DNA of 64,000 nt from Myoxocephalus aenaeus (GCA_038501785.1 JBAMJR010000040.1:6914501-6978500), one strand, 5' to 3'; counted from the stretch's first letter, positions 1-13,879 are shown. Numbers and translations are program-made. Notes: a model not told the origin generated them from the letters alone.

Positions 1-2045
<2,045 letters not shown>

Positions 2046-2169
2046 TTACGGGGGGAAATGGATTTAAAGTTTGCTGTGTTGAGTTGAGAAGCAGTTGTTG
2101 GTTTCCAGAAGAATGTCCTTTAAAATGCTAAAAATATAATATATATCTGCTCCCACTTTGGATTTTATC

Positions 2170-2412
2170 CAATAGAAATAGAAATCCTTTTTATTCGTCA
2201 TAGTACATACATACATGAAATGTGTCCTCTGCATTTAACCCATCCTTAATGTCTTAAGGAGCAGTGGGCAGCCCTGTGAGGCGCCCAGGGAGCAATTTAG
2301 GGTTCAGTGTCTTGCTCAGGGACACTTCGACGTGTGAGCTATGGGGGGACTGGGGATCGAGCCGGCTACCTTGTGGTTGCGGGACGACCACTCATCCCCC
2401 TGAGCTACAGCC
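2170..2412 (-). mobile_element. tRNA-derived SINE (in intron 14)
   Basis: Read on the minus strand from 2412, the element starts with a tRNA-like head: GGCTGTAGCTCAGGGGG is an A-box match (complement of 2397-2412) and GGCTCGATCCCC is a B-box match (complement of 2352-2363). These form a pol III internal promoter. The body follows (GTCCCTGAGCAAGACACTG, CTCCCTGGGCGCCTCACAGG), a pattern I recall from common teleost SINEs. The tail near 2170-2200 is A/T-rich (GAATAAAAAGGATTTCTATT). It lies in sense orientation to plxna3. Target duplications were not identified. Confidence 0.75.
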
Positions 2413-2644
2413 TCCCGATTAATAAACAAACTATCAAAGCGTACACAGAGCGTACATATTTATTTGGTCACCTTAAATACTTTTCGAGAGCCCTCAGATT
2501 TATCCTTCCCGACTCCAGATGGATTTACCATTCATTAATTTATCATTGGAACATTTATGTGGACTTGCTGTGCACTTTAGATGTGCTAACACTCATTGTG
2601 GTTCACACTGTTCTTATTAGCATCTGACCAAACAACTATAACTT

Positions 2645-2870
2645 AAAGGGACAGTGTATGCCAAAATCCAAAATAAATGTTTCCCTCTTACCCGTCGTGC
2701 TATTTATCAACCTAGAATGTTTTGGTGTGAAGAGCCTGGTTTTGGAGATCGACCACAGAAGATATAATGGTACGAGATGGCATTGGGCTTGTGGTGTGTG
2801 GAGCGTCAACGTTTTATTTTTTAAACACTGTCAGCACTGTAGCACTGTCAGCTGTCAAATTGAGCAACTT
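2645..2870 (+). repeat. Fragment of a common fish dispersed repeat (AAAGGGACAGTGT type)
   Basis: It begins TTAAAGGGACAGTGTATG, followed by GTGCTATTTATCAACCTAGA and TTTTGGTGTGA. The terminal region of the element at 37873-38276 has the same order of motifs (AAAGGGACA, GTGCTATTCATCAACC, TTGGTGTGA), so the two are relatives within this window. I recall this motif series as a high-copy percomorph non-autonomous DNA element. The other end is missing. Confidence 0.5.
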
Positions 2871-3138
2871 TAACACACTTTGATTAAAGACTTATTAAAG
2901 AAGCATGTGTGTTTTTCTTCATACCACCAAGCAGAAGGTTCTCAGAGCAAAAGAGTTTTCACCCTCGAACAATGCATGCTGGGACTCAGGTTCATGAGTT
3001 CAACAAAACTTACGACTAATTTATGTATTTACATTAAGTTAGCGTTTTAAAGAAAGTTGAGTTGGTGCCACTAATCCCCTGCCTGGTGTTTCACAGCGTC
3101 GTCTATATGTGTCCCATGTCTCTCCACATCGCCCTCAC

Positions 3139-3297
3139 CTCCTGAGCAGCAGCTTGGGATGGTTTTTGCTCTCCAGGTTCCTGTCTATCAGGTCGGACAG
3201 CAGCTGTTTCAGGACTCCGGTGGCGTACTCCATCTCCCCCTGCAGGGCTGTCATGATGAGTGATGCCACATTGCCTCGGTCCCGCATGGAAAAGGAC
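3139..3297 (-). CDS. plxna3: plxna3 exon e14: GAP domain up to first catalytic Arg
   Basis: The exon is 159 nt, phase 2 in and 2 out. It reads RSFSMRDRGNVASLIMTALQ then GEMEYATGVLKQLLSDLIDR and NLESKNHPKLLLR. It ends with AGG AG, so the first Arg of the conserved LLLRR pair is complete and the second is split by the intron. That pair is the main arginine finger of plexin GAP domains. The acceptor is TTCCAG and the donor GTGAGG. Confidence 0.94.
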
Positions 3298-3951
3298 CTG
3301 GAAATACACAGAAAACACCAGATTTTGTTCAATTAAAATCTGAAGCTGTGCCTCAAAATACATGCATGACATTATAGCAGTTCGTTTAAATATTAGTGCA
3401 CATTTAATCTTAATCAAAAGGTTTGTAGCTCTGTTTTGCCAAAGACCATTTGGTGAAGTGCTTTAGGGTAATTTTAGCTGCTAAAATGTTTTTCTCTGTT
3501 AATCAATTTTTCTTCCCTTTCCTCATAAAAAGGACAGACAGACTTTCATGTCAAATTAGTCAAATTCAACCAGTGATAAATATTCCTTTTTCCGCCATTA
3601 GAAGAGTTTTTGTTTGAAATCTATTAATCAAACTTTCAAAATGTACTACAATGCTTATTTCTAGGAAGAAGAAGAAATAGATGCATTTTTTATTTACTTG
3701 AAATTACACATAAAGCACACAGTATACTGTATTTATGTGATCTTACTCTCATGGTTGGAAATATCATATGGGTAAACGCTAAAGCTCTGAAATGATAAGC
3801 TTGAATTTCCCCTTAAATTATGTTCCAAAACCGGTAGACAGTTTATTAAATAGCAGAAATCCCTTTTGGAATTTCTTTTTTTGTATTACTAGAAACAAAC
3901 AATGTAGCCTGTATCAGAACAATAAAGGAAGAGATGAAGAAAGGCAGACAC
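3298..3951. other. plxna3 intron 13
   Basis: The intron is 654 bases of A/T-rich sequence with no recognisable element. Confidence 0.8.
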
Positions 3952-4049
3952 CTCTGTGCCTCCAGGGTTCGTATGAACGTCAACAGGAAGTGCTTCTTCG
4001 TCAGCAGCTGGCCAAACAGCGTCAGAGCCTTCTCAACGTTCGCCTGGAC
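3952..4049 (-). CDS. plxna3: plxna3 exon e13: GAP domain
   Basis: The exon is 98 nt, phase 0 in and 2 out. It reads VQANVEKALTLFGQLLTKKH then FLLTFIRTLEAQ. The acceptor TTCTTCAG is good. The donor AGAG followed by GTGTCT is weaker than the others in this gene. The sequence agrees with the helix ahead of the arginine-finger region of class A plexins. Confidence 0.93.
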
Positions 4050-4510
4050 CTGAAGAAAGACACAGAGACAGACAGTTACATCAGAGGCGAAGGTTAGTGG
4101 AGAGCTTTCTTTCTGTTCTTAATTAATGAGCATGTATGACAATACACTGACCATGTTTAAGTACCTCACACAACCGCACTTCAAATAAGAACTATCCCTT
4201 TACAACTTGTCTGGAGGGAATCCTTGAGGCTTGTTTTCCTTCAATCTTGAACCCGTAGCAGTGACTTTCCATAATAATGAGAGATGCAGATACATACTGC
4301 CACTGCACTGTACACTACATTTGTTAATGTAAGTCAAATTTGAAAATTAAAATCGTCTTTCAGTTTGAACGGCCACAGGCATCTGTGAGGAAGTGGTGTG
4401 TCCACAATCAATTGTGATAAATAGCATTTAGGATATAAAAGCTCAAAGTGTTTTGTTTTTTTCACCATGTGATGGCCTGAGATTGGCTTGTAAACAGCAA
4501 GGTAAGACTG

Positions 4511-4556
<46 letters not shown>

Positions 4557-4963
4557 GTTGTCGCTTTTTGAAAGATTTTTGCAGGCATTTTAAATAATTG
4601 TCTTCTCGACATCAGGGGGATGGGTGAAAGCATCCTCCAGTTGAATGTCGATAAGACAAGAATTATATTCGTAATAAGCAGTCTGAGCTCCCTGCGTGCT
4701 CATACACTGTCTTTGCTTTGACTCGAGGAGTTTGAGTTATTTGTCATTAGACGCTTGCTTGTCCTGTATTGATCGCGTAGGTCGTAAAGAAAGTTCTGGC
4801 ATTTTCTGTCACACTCGCCACTTTGCTGAGTCGGTTATATAACTTGAAAGCCCTCAAACTGAATCTTTTAATAGCGCTTCTGACTGGCCAGGAGAGAGAT
4901 TCCTATGTCAAACGGAGGACAGAGGAAGAGATGGAAGGGTGGGAAGACGTGCCAGGGCATGGC

Positions 4964-4994
<31 letters not shown>

Positions 4995-5236
4995 CGTGCG
5001 TGTGTGCGTGTCAGGCTTGGTGACAGAGGTGCGCCTTGCTTGTTCCACTGGCTGGCACCTGTCACTTCTCATCAACAACACACTAAACCCCCTGAAGACG
5101 CCTCTCTGTCGCTCACTCGCCCCGTTCTCCTCACCGCTCTGATTCTCTCCCGTGCGCTCGCCGTCGACTGTTTCGCATCATTGGCCTTCTTCCCATATTA
5201 ATTTCTCCTGCTCTGTGTCTTTGTGTCTGTCTAACA

Positions 5237-5278
<42 letters not shown>

Positions 5279-8200
5279 CTGCAACATCTATACTTCTTCC
5301 TTCGATGCGCCATAATAAAGTGCTGTGCCTCTCTTTAAAGTGCTAAATGAGATTCTCGGGCCTCCAGGGTGGAAAGGGAGCGTGATGTGTGATGTGTGTG
5401 TTTGAAAAGAGAACGTGAAAGCAAGAAAGAAGAAAAAAGAGAGCGTTAGGATGGGGTACGTCCAGCTATCTGCACGGCGGTGAATGTGTATACATGTACT
5501 GCGTGTGGTGTGTGTGTGTGAGTGAGAGCATAACCGGTGAGTAGTGTGGCTGTCTAGCTTAGGGAAGAGAGCAGTCACACAGAGCAATAAAGCTAGGAGT
5601 GTTAGTTTACACAGGCCATTGGATTACACCGGCAACCCCTGGGGGAAATACAGAGGGAAAAGGAAGGAAGTCTAGACATAACTATAAAATAGGTAAGATC
5701 CCTCTACCTCTCTGCCTGCCTGACACTTTAAATTAAAGGTGGACTGTATTTGTATCAGGGGACATCATACCCACACTGTCATATTTCTTGTGTGTATTTT
5801 GATTTCCACCCCCCACCCCCAGAGAAAAATAGATATTTTAGGACCTCATAGACCAATAAAACCAGCTGTGCATATTCATGCGAGACACTAAGCGTGACTT
5901 GCTTTCACAAAGAAGTGAGCAAAAACTTGAGCTGGTTTGATGCGGGCAAAGATGTAAAACTTTATATCATAGCAGTTTGGGGTCATCCTGGCGTTGACCG
6001 CCTTTTTCGCCAACTAAAATAACGAACGTTGCCGGCGGGAGCTTTTTTTGGGCCAAAGCTAATTAACGTTATTTCCTTCGCAGCTGCAAGGAAACCTCTG
6101 GCTGATGTCTGGTTCATGTGCTCTCTGCTAGCTGGTATCTGTACAAGCCCACAGCTAGTTGTATTTATTGAAAAGAAAACGTACTCTCAACACAGTCGCC
6201 AATTTTTTTTTGGGCATTGTGCGTTTCTGGAAGCCACTGGATACTTTGAATTGGAGTTTCAACAACGGTAACACTGTAACTAGCGATTAGGTATCGTTGC
6301 GCAACAACGTTAAACGTTTAGTGTTGGTTTCATGTGGGACACGAACAACGGAGTTTTTTTTATTCATTCCACCATTAATTTTGCTGACATGGTGTGCGGT
6401 GAGTCATTTCGTATCATGGGTTCCATCTTCTTTTTCATGTTTGTTATAGAGGTGTTTTTTCACTGTGTGTGCGGTTTCATTGTAGATGAAGATTTAGCTT
6501 AAAGCTAACTCTCTATAACAAATGGTAACATTTACTGTCATTACTGCCTATGGGTCCTTACAAATACAACAAATGCAGGAATCTCCCAGTTAAACTTCCA
6601 CAATGATATCAATATTTACATCACGTATTATTAATATTCGGAACAAGCAGCAGAAATATTCATATTTCATATTCTATGCTGTTTATTATCTAATTTTCAG
6701 GTTGTATCTGCTGGTTGGGAACATCCATTAGGTGAAGTGTTTCTGGTGTCTCGCGCAATAAAATCTCCCTGCAAAACTTAATTAAATGTTGAGTTTTTGT
6801 TATTTATAACTTTATGAATGTTGAAAGCTGAAATCTAATTAGATTCAATAACGGCCTCCGAAGGATTTAGATTTGATAAGCAGATTTGACACCAGATTGA
6901 ATTATGTCACACAACTTTATGCAAGTCTGCAAAAGTGGTCAAACAAAACCAAAAGGAGGGAAAATATGGAGCCTAAGTGGATTATTGCCTAAATTCCTGT
7001 TGTTCAAAACCTTTTACTTACTCTGTAGACTGACTATTAGTGGTTTTCTCTATATTAGCTTTATAGTCTCTGCTGGAAGCCACAATGGTCTAGTTTCTAT
7101 ATCCAACAATGATTCGACTGTATTTAAGTAATCACTAGTGTTTCGTTGAGCCAAAAATAAGATGATTTAGAATGAATCAAAAGAAGAAGACATGGAGCTA
7201 TGAGACCGCCCTGAGGTTTTTTTCTTTCTCTTATTCTTCTTCGTCTTCTTCTAGGAATATAAATCCACTTTCTGGATTAGAGCGATTAAATGAAGCTGTA
7301 AAAGGTCAAACAAATTATTCCTTGACTCCAAAAAGTCAGCACTCCAATCAAAGTCAATGGAGCAGCACCAGATTCTACATCTTAATGATACTGCTGATTA
7401 CAAACTTGGCTCTCTGGTTTCCAGTTTTGGAGGAGAGTAGTTTATGTTGACACACTATTAATTGTACTTCCCTTGGTCTCAGCGGTAGAATGTCCTTATA
7501 AATCGTGTGCACTCTCTCTATTCGGCTGTGCTGGCAAGGTGGTTGCATGTACTGGCTTAATTAATAACTTAACAGTGATGTATAATGCAAGTAAGAATCC
7601 TGGTAACCCTGAATCTCATTTCTCCCTCTCTGCTCTAATACTCTTTCCTATCATATTTTGCTTCATTTTTGCTCTGCACTCTTTTTTTTCCATCTCTTTA
7701 TCTTCTTGTACTTCTTTACATAACATTTCATTTCAGTCAATTTCAAGCATTCCTCACTTTAAAACTTCTCTCCCCTACATCTAGAGAATATGGTGAGAGT
7801 TTGTCCCAGAAGTTCAAACTAATGATGATGAGACTTCAGTGAAGCCATTTGCATTCATTGAGGCAAGCTGAATATGCCGTCACAAAATATATGGTTAATT
7901 CCTAAACGCGAGTGAACTGTTCAACTGTTGTCGATGAATTAAGTTGTAATTTTCTGCTAATTTGAAACAAAACAAATGGTTGTGGTTATCAAATAAATCA
8001 TTTGCGATACATAATGTCAAGAGTTTCTAATTTCTTTCTAACCCATCGAGCGTTAAAAGATTGAATGATTGTGTTCACGGATGCATTAAACTGGGGAAGG
8101 GAGGAGATCAATATGAAGTGATGAAAGTTGAGGTTTTAGCACCTGCAAGAACTTCAATGTACCTACCTCTGATGTTACTTAATTAGTGCAAAGGCCTGGT

Positions 8201-8279
8201 TTTTGGTTCGAGTGGAACTGACCAATTATGGTGAGTTTGTTTCAGTTTCAAGCTTGGTTGGTGGCGTACTGACCCGTAC
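4050..8279. other. plxna3 intron 12
   Basis: The intron is 4230 bases. It has (TC)n at 4513-4555, (GT)n at 4969-5010 and (CA)n/(TC)n at 5234-5274. Several short open frames (for example 6029-6271, 7172-7450) look random: they have no family resemblance and are A/T-rich. Confidence 0.75.
4513..4555. repeat. (TC)n microsatellite
   Basis: Pure TC run of about 42 bp. Confidence 0.95.
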
Positions 8280-8422
8280 CTCCATCTCCTTTAGCACAGG
8301 GTGGTCCTCAATGCCCGGGAACAGGACCCTCATTGCGTAGGTCCGATAGTCCAGGAAGGGAATCCCAGCTCCGTCCAGCTCCTGGGTCAGCTCGTGGATA
8401 TCTGTCTGAAGCTCGGCAAAAG
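8280..8422 (-). CDS. plxna3: plxna3 exon e12: juxtamembrane to GAP N-terminal segment
   Basis: The exon is 143 nt, phase 1 in and 0 out. It reads AFAELQTDIHELTQELDGAG then IPFLDYRTYAMRVLFPGIED and HPVLKEME. The IPFLDYRTY.MRVLFPG motif is near-invariant in plexins and begins the cytoplasmic GAP fold. The acceptor is AAACAG and the donor GTACGG. Confidence 0.95.
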
Positions 8423-9565
8423 CTGTTTGGAAAAGAAACAAAAAAAGATGACAGGATGGTGAACACGTACGGTTTTGTATGGACAAACAGTGGCAACGGC
8501 ACTGCTGCTAAACATCATATTGGTTTGTGAAATGACAATAATCACGGCGTATTGCCTTCTGGTTCCAAAACGGTAACTCTGAATGAGTTGATGGGCCATT
8601 CCAAAATAAAATAAAATAATACAGTGTATATATAAATGGAAAAAATATTCACATCTGAGGTTAACAAACCTCTAATTGTACATGTGAGAATCGATCAATT
8701 ACATAATGTTACAAAAAAAACAGGATTGTGTTGTGGTTTGTTTTTGACCACATAGTCCAATACACAATGTCTAGCTCTAGAAGCTCGGACACACCTTTGA
8801 AAATTGGACTCATACTGTTTCCCGATAGGAATTGATCTGGCATGGGCTGACCTTTGAGGGAACGGCGAGCTGGAAAGTCCCAAATCAAGGAAGCTAGCTA
8901 TGTTGTGCCATCTAGTTTTATGTAACTTTCCTATGCTAGAATATAAACTGCTCCACAAAAGAGGCATGTTTTTTTCGACACCTCGGAGTACACAATACAA
9001 ATACGTTGATTGCATAAACAATGTCGGCTTATTGTCGTGTTAGCAACTGAGCTTATGTGCTTGTTAAGTGTCAGTAAGTTCAGAGAGCTGAACCCCCCCC
9101 CTATATATAGTCATGAGAACAAATTGCCGGCACACAACAGATACATTAGAAAGACGATTGCACGTAGGTAGCATTGCGTTGGTAGCATTCCAGCTTACTA
9201 GCGTGTTGACCGTTAGCTTGTCAGCTACAGGACTTCAGAAACTTGCCCTGCAAGTGGGGTAGTCCTTACAAGCCCAGATTTGGAATGATTAGTTCCCTCA
9301 GCACTGCAGGATACTCCCTGTGACATACAAAGCACTGCATTGCCAGCAATTACTTTCTTTATTGAATTACAAGAACCATGTTCTACCAGCTTGATGCTAT
9401 CAATCTGTAACATGGGAATCTCAATTTCATTATTTGATGAAAAGCAGAGATTGGAGGGACATTTAGTAATCATAAGATGCTCAGCTCTGATGAGGCAAGA
9501 AGCCAACAAAGGCAACAAATAAGAACTTGAGAAAGAATGAAGCAAGAGGGAATACAAGTGTAAGT

Positions 9566-9567
<2 letters not shown>

Positions 9568-9616
<49 letters not shown>
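9568..9616. repeat. (TA)n microsatellite
   Basis: Pure TA run of about 49 bp. Confidence 0.95.
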
Positions 9617-9622
<6 letters not shown>

Positions 9623-9868
9623 TCCGAATTCATTCAGTTAATTTCAGTGAAGGATATATAACGTAAAAGGCGGCAGTGAAATTTCTCTTCAATTTCTTTT
9701 CCAACAAAGAATTATTTTGATAACACTTAATGACTGGGCGAAACAATTTAGTTAACTGAATTTGTTCCTTGGTGTCTGAGCCCCGACAAATTCAATCTTT
9801 GCTTGTCCGAAGAAAGAAAAAAAAGACCCACACTTAATGAAATAAAAAAGGGAAAGCTAGCTCAGGGG

Positions 9869-9894
9869 GAGAGAGAGAGAGAGAGAGAGGGAGC

Positions 9895-9968
<74 letters not shown>

Positions 9969-9976
9969 GAGAGAGA
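9869..9976. repeat. (GA)n microsatellite, interrupted
   Basis: AG repeats over 108 bp with GGGAGCGG and GGG interruptions. Confidence 0.95.
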
Positions 9977-11885
9977 ACCAGGAGACAGAAAACAAAGTTC
10001 CTGGAAAGGAAAGTCAATTAATTGCATGAATGGATAATTATTAAGAGAGCGACGGATGAGTTTTCATGCATAATTTCTCCCAGCTGTTATTGGACTGTTT
10101 GGTCCACTAGAGAGATGGAGACGAGCGGAAGCACTGACGATAAAGGGGGGGAAAGAGGGGGAGGGGGAGGGGAGAAGAAAGAAAGGCCAGGAAGTAACAA
10201 AGTGAGGGTGGTAGGGGAAAGGAAATGCAGAGGACGTAAGTGATTAGGACAAAAAGACAGAAGAAAGAAAGATCAGCATGTAAAGGTAAGACCTGGAGAG
10301 AAGTAGCGAGGAGAGCAGGGAGGTGAACACGAAGACAAAAAAACGAAATAGGCAGAGCAGAAGAAGCAGAATAAGAGATAAAGGCACCCCAGTCCTTCCA
10401 CTTCATCATCATCAAAACTCCTCCTCTAGCATTAATCAGTCTCTCATTTATAGCTCAACATAGCGAGTCTATGACTTTCACTGAACAGAGCGTTTCACTG
10501 TGGCCATGAGCAGTTTTACGGTTTCTCAAGATTATTTTGAGTGAGCTGCAAAACATGACTGCAAAACCTGCAAACAAAAGCAAAAAAAACAAGACTTGTC
10601 GGTTACAGTGATAAATCAATCTAAAGTTTGGTAAAAAAATAAGCTAGCATTGGCCGTCATAAGCTCCTGGTCAAACCAGCATGTGAGGCCGTAGCAGTAA
10701 AATCACAGAGAGCATCACATTGAGCGAAGGTGCCTGTTACCTCCTACAACTTTAACTTTTCATTTATAAGAAGGTGATTACACAAGTTAGTTTTATATAA
10801 ACTAATACATTTATATCCAGTTGATATTTATTTATTTAACATGTTTTGGGCTGCTGTAAAAAACTGTGCCTGTTAGGTCTTTCATGGGAAAATCCTCAGG
10901 TGTTTCAGATCTTTTATACAAAGAACGGACCTCAGATAGTGTCTGGGAAGTGAAGTGTAAATAATGCCACAGCTTCGAGTGTGCTTACATTAGCGTGGAA
11001 TCAGTGCTCCGCCCATAACATGTGTTTAGAAACTCCTCAGCACTCAAAGAAACAACTGTGTTAGCCATTCATCAGTTGTCATTTCTGATGTGGAACTAAT
11101 CATCCATGACTGCTAATATGCTAGTTTGGATCCTCGTGTACAGTGCGACTGAACCAAACGTCCCCCGTCTCTTCCCCCCCAGGACTCTCAGAGCGAAGCC
11201 GAACCATCACACACACACGGACCGCCCACTTCATCTGTTCCTCCGCCCACACACACTGTCTCGTCTCTATAGGCCAGCTGGGAGTACAGCAGGCGGGGCG
11301 GGGTGGGAACACGGCCATGCTTCATTTCCTGGAAAACGGAGCGCTTTTCTTCCACTCCGATACTGTCTGGAGCCTCTTTGAGGGAGTAACAGGGGTTCTC
11401 TAGCTGTGTTCGGTCTTGAATAGAGCAAACGTTAAAAAGGACACAAGGTAAAAACACTTTTCTTTTTCTTCTTCTGAAAAGGTCAGAAATCATGCACCAA
11501 TCACCCAGAAACTGTAGCACTTTAATTTAACAACTGTTGCAGCTTTTTGTCCGACAACTGATCCTCAGCGGCTGAAGGGGCTCTGACTCTGCAGCGGCTG
11601 TGGTGCGACCGTATTATAGCCTCGTACCTTGGCTGTGTGTGCCTGTGTCATTATATCGAGTGTAAACACCTGGGCTGTCCTGACATCAGTCATCTACACT
11701 CAGCTGCTAAAACGTCGACCTCATCAGCTCCCTGTCAGCCCGGTCTGTCTGTTACACGTGTTTCTCCCTGTTACCTCTCGCTCATTATATACATAATTAT
11801 ACATAATGTTATATTATTAACATTATTTGTTATTATATTATATTATATACATAATGTCTCTGCAAACAATCCCCTCGTTACTTTG

Positions 11886-11887
<2 letters not shown>

Positions 11888-11932
<45 letters not shown>
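11888..11932. repeat. (TC)n tract 5' of the retroposon
   Basis: A pure TC dinucleotide run of about 45 bp ends directly at the retroposon-like unit. Confidence 0.9.
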
Positions 11933-11935
<3 letters not shown>

Positions 11936-12091
11936 TTCCGTTTCCGGTTGTGAGTGAGGGTGCGTGGTGAGCGTGTGAGAGGCGCGGAGTTTTGAAGTTT
12001 TTCTGTCCCGTTCATCGGGGTTTTTGAACGGTTTGGCCGCCTGCCTTAGTGCAGGTGGTCGGGCTGTTCTGTTCGGAGTCTTTTTTTTCGC

Positions 12092-12756
12092 ATGGAGGGG
12101 GGGCCTGCTGGGCCCGATGAGGAGGGGCCTGCTGGGCCCGCTGAAGGGGGGCCTGCTGGCCCCATGGAGGGGGGGTCTGCTGGGCCCGATGAGGAGGGGC
12201 CTGCTGGGCCCGCTGAAGGGGGGCCTGCTGGCCCCATGGAGGAGGGGCCTGCTGGGCCCGCTGAGGAGGGGACTGCCGGCCCCGCTGAGGAGGGGCCGGC
12301 TGAGGACAGCGGTCCGGCTGAGTTTGCGGGCGGCGAAGCGGAGGAGGAGATGCCACTGGAAGCTAGTGGGCTTGAGAACGAAGTACCCATAGACATCTAC
12401 CCTCTAGAAGCCATCAGCCGGTTTCTAGATGCAACACTTTATCAACCAAAAAACATAACCAAGTATTTCAGCAACGGCCCTAAATTCATAAGATCCATAG
12501 CTATGCACAGGAAGAATTTGGGGCCGAACTTTGTGTGCCAGAAGAAGCGTTTCCGCCTCAAGAAGTACGTCACAGAGCTGAGGAAGGTAGAGAAGGAGAA
12601 AAGCGAAGAGGGTGAGGTGAAGGCAGGAGGCTCAGCGGCTCATCAGGCCACTCAGGGACTGTTCTCTTCCTCTGAGGCATCAGGTCGGGAGGCGGAGACA
12701 CGGACTATGGAGTTGGTGTTGGTGGTGAGTTTGATGGTGGTGACATGGACTATGGA

Positions 12757-12788
<32 letters not shown>

Positions 12789-12856
12789 CATGTATGTCTA
12801 TGGGTTTTCTGTTTAGAAGAGTTATATTTTGGGTGCTGGTGGAGAGCTGGTGGTAA
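12092..12856 (+). CDS. GPAGP-repeat open frame with basic C-terminal half (ORF1-like, possibly frameshifted)
   Basis: This 254-codon frame starts at the ATG after an A/T-poor leader. Residues 4-67 are eight 8-residue repeats of GPAGPxEE type. Residues ~90-170 form a basic helical domain: IDIYPLEAISRFLDATLYQP, KFIRSIAMHRKN and KKRFRLKKYVTELRKVEKE. The last 50 residues (MEMMMMMMMMMM and on) look out of frame. In the minus-1 frame the same DNA reads DYGVGVGGEFDGGDMDYG then about ten Asp and stops at 12814-12816, a more plausible acidic tail, so a one-base indel near 12690-12703 is likely. The function is not recognised with certainty; the best guess is an ORF1-type protein of a non-LTR element. 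It lies antisense within the plxna3 intron. Confidence 0.4.
12101..12292 (+). repeat. 24-bp coding minisatellite, eight units
   Basis: Units of the type GGGCCTGCTGGGCCCGATGA plus GGAG recur every 24 bp with a higher-order 72-bp period: the variants ending DEE, AEG and MEG appear in the same order twice. The period is a multiple of three, so the frame is kept. Confidence 0.85.
12755..12787. repeat. (GAT)n trinucleotide tract
   Basis: About ten ATG/GAT units lie inside the retroposon-like open frame. They encode poly-Met in the open frame and poly-Asp in the minus-1 frame. Confidence 0.85.
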
Positions 12857-12996
12857 ACTATTGTTTGTTTGTTTTGTTTGTTCTATGGCTAAATGTTTGT
12901 TTGACGTTTAGTTGTTTGTTTATGTTTTAAGTGATGTTTTAGAGTGTTTCTGTTTTCACTGAAAAGTGGAATAAAGGGATTTAAAAAAATCGAAAA

Positions 12997-12998
12997 TC

Positions 12999-13049
<51 letters not shown>
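12997..13049. repeat. (TC)n tract 3' of the retroposon
   Basis: A TC dinucleotide run of about 53 bp, with one G at 13011, begins immediately at the A-rich end of the unit. Confidence 0.9.
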
Positions 13050-13051
<2 letters not shown>

Positions 13052-13644
13052 TCAGATAACAGTCAAGCCTTTTTTTCTTTTAAATGTGTGAAGCCTTTTC
13101 TCAGAAATTTACCATATTAATCTTAGAGAATATTAACAGTTTTTTAATTGTTATTTAATAAAAAAAGAAGAAAATTTAATTAATTACCGCCTCTCCCGGC
13201 TCTGTAATCCTACAATGGTTCTAACACACCGTTGCATGAATATAACGTCACACTGAATATACATCATTTCCTTTGCCTCCAGTCTGTATATTTCTGTGAT
13301 GAAGGCAATATAACTGTAACAGTGTGATTTTATATCAGCCTGGTATTTTTTTTTATAAAACACTTTTGTACTTGCTATGACTCAGCCATGACACAGTGGT
13401 GCATCTGCCTCAGTAAACATACCCTGCAGAAACCCTCATCGGTAGGTAGCATCCTACTGCTTGATTGATCGATTCTCTCTGCAGTTCTCTCAATTATCTC
13501 TCTCTCTCCACATGTTTTCTTTGGCTTTAACATTCCAGTGTGGCAGTCGAGTCTATAGAAATGTCCTGTCACATTTTTTTCAGCTGGCACATTCATACCA
13601 TCCGACTTTCTCGTCATTAAAAGTCCAAGCACGCTGTTTCCTAC

Positions 13645-13879
13645 CTTCTTTACACTCCAGCGCCACTCTGGACTCCAGGTTGTCCATCTGGAGCTGCAGA
13701 CGTTTCAGAGTGCGGTCGGCATCCCTCGACTTCCTCTTGTAGGCGATCAGCACGGCGATGATGACCAACAGAAGCAGGCCGCCACCCCCGCCGATGCCGA
13801 TAATGGCAGGAAGCGTCAGCAGGCTGTCCGAGTAGATGTGAAGAGTCCCGGGGGAGTACTCGAACCCGCCAGCACGGAT
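13645..13879 (-). CDS. plxna3: plxna3 exon e11: transmembrane helix and juxtamembrane segment
   Basis: The exon is 235 nt, phase 0 in and 1 out. It begins IRAGGFEYSPGTLHIYSD, continues LLTLPAIIGIGGGGGLLLL and VIIAVLIAYKRKSRDADR, and ends LESRVALECKE. The Gly-rich and Leu/Ile-rich run is the single membrane-spanning helix (roughly residues 23-44 of the exon). The following Lys/Arg cluster is the stop-transfer signal, and TLKRLQLQMDNLESRVALE is the juxtamembrane amphipathic helix. The acceptor is TTCCAG and the donor GTAGGA. This is one of the most paralogue-informative exons and favours A3. Confidence 0.95.

Larger units (their letters stand above)
11933..12996 (+). mobile_element. Retroposon-like unit inserted in a (TC)n microsatellite
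   Basis: The unit is 1064 bp bounded exactly by (TC)n on both sides (11888-11932 and 12997-13049). It has a G/C-rich leader, an open frame from 12092, a 3' untranslated part rich in TTTG, an AATAAA at 12970-12975 and an A-rich end (TTTAAAAAAATCGAAAA). The layout is that of a retroposed transcript. Non-LTR elements of the Tx1 group that use (TC)n as a target (the Kibi type) are known in fish, and the protein segment KKRFRLKKYVTELRK resembles what I recall from fish LINE ORF1-like proteins. No reverse transcriptase is present, so it would be a truncated or non-autonomous copy. A processed host pseudogene is the alternative. Confidence 0.5.
8423..13644. other. plxna3 intron 11
   Basis: The intron is 5222 bases. 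It has (TA)n at 9568-9616, a long (GA)n at 9869-9976 and the (TC)n-flanked retroposon-like unit at 11933-12996. The rest is unannotated. Confidence 0.8.
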
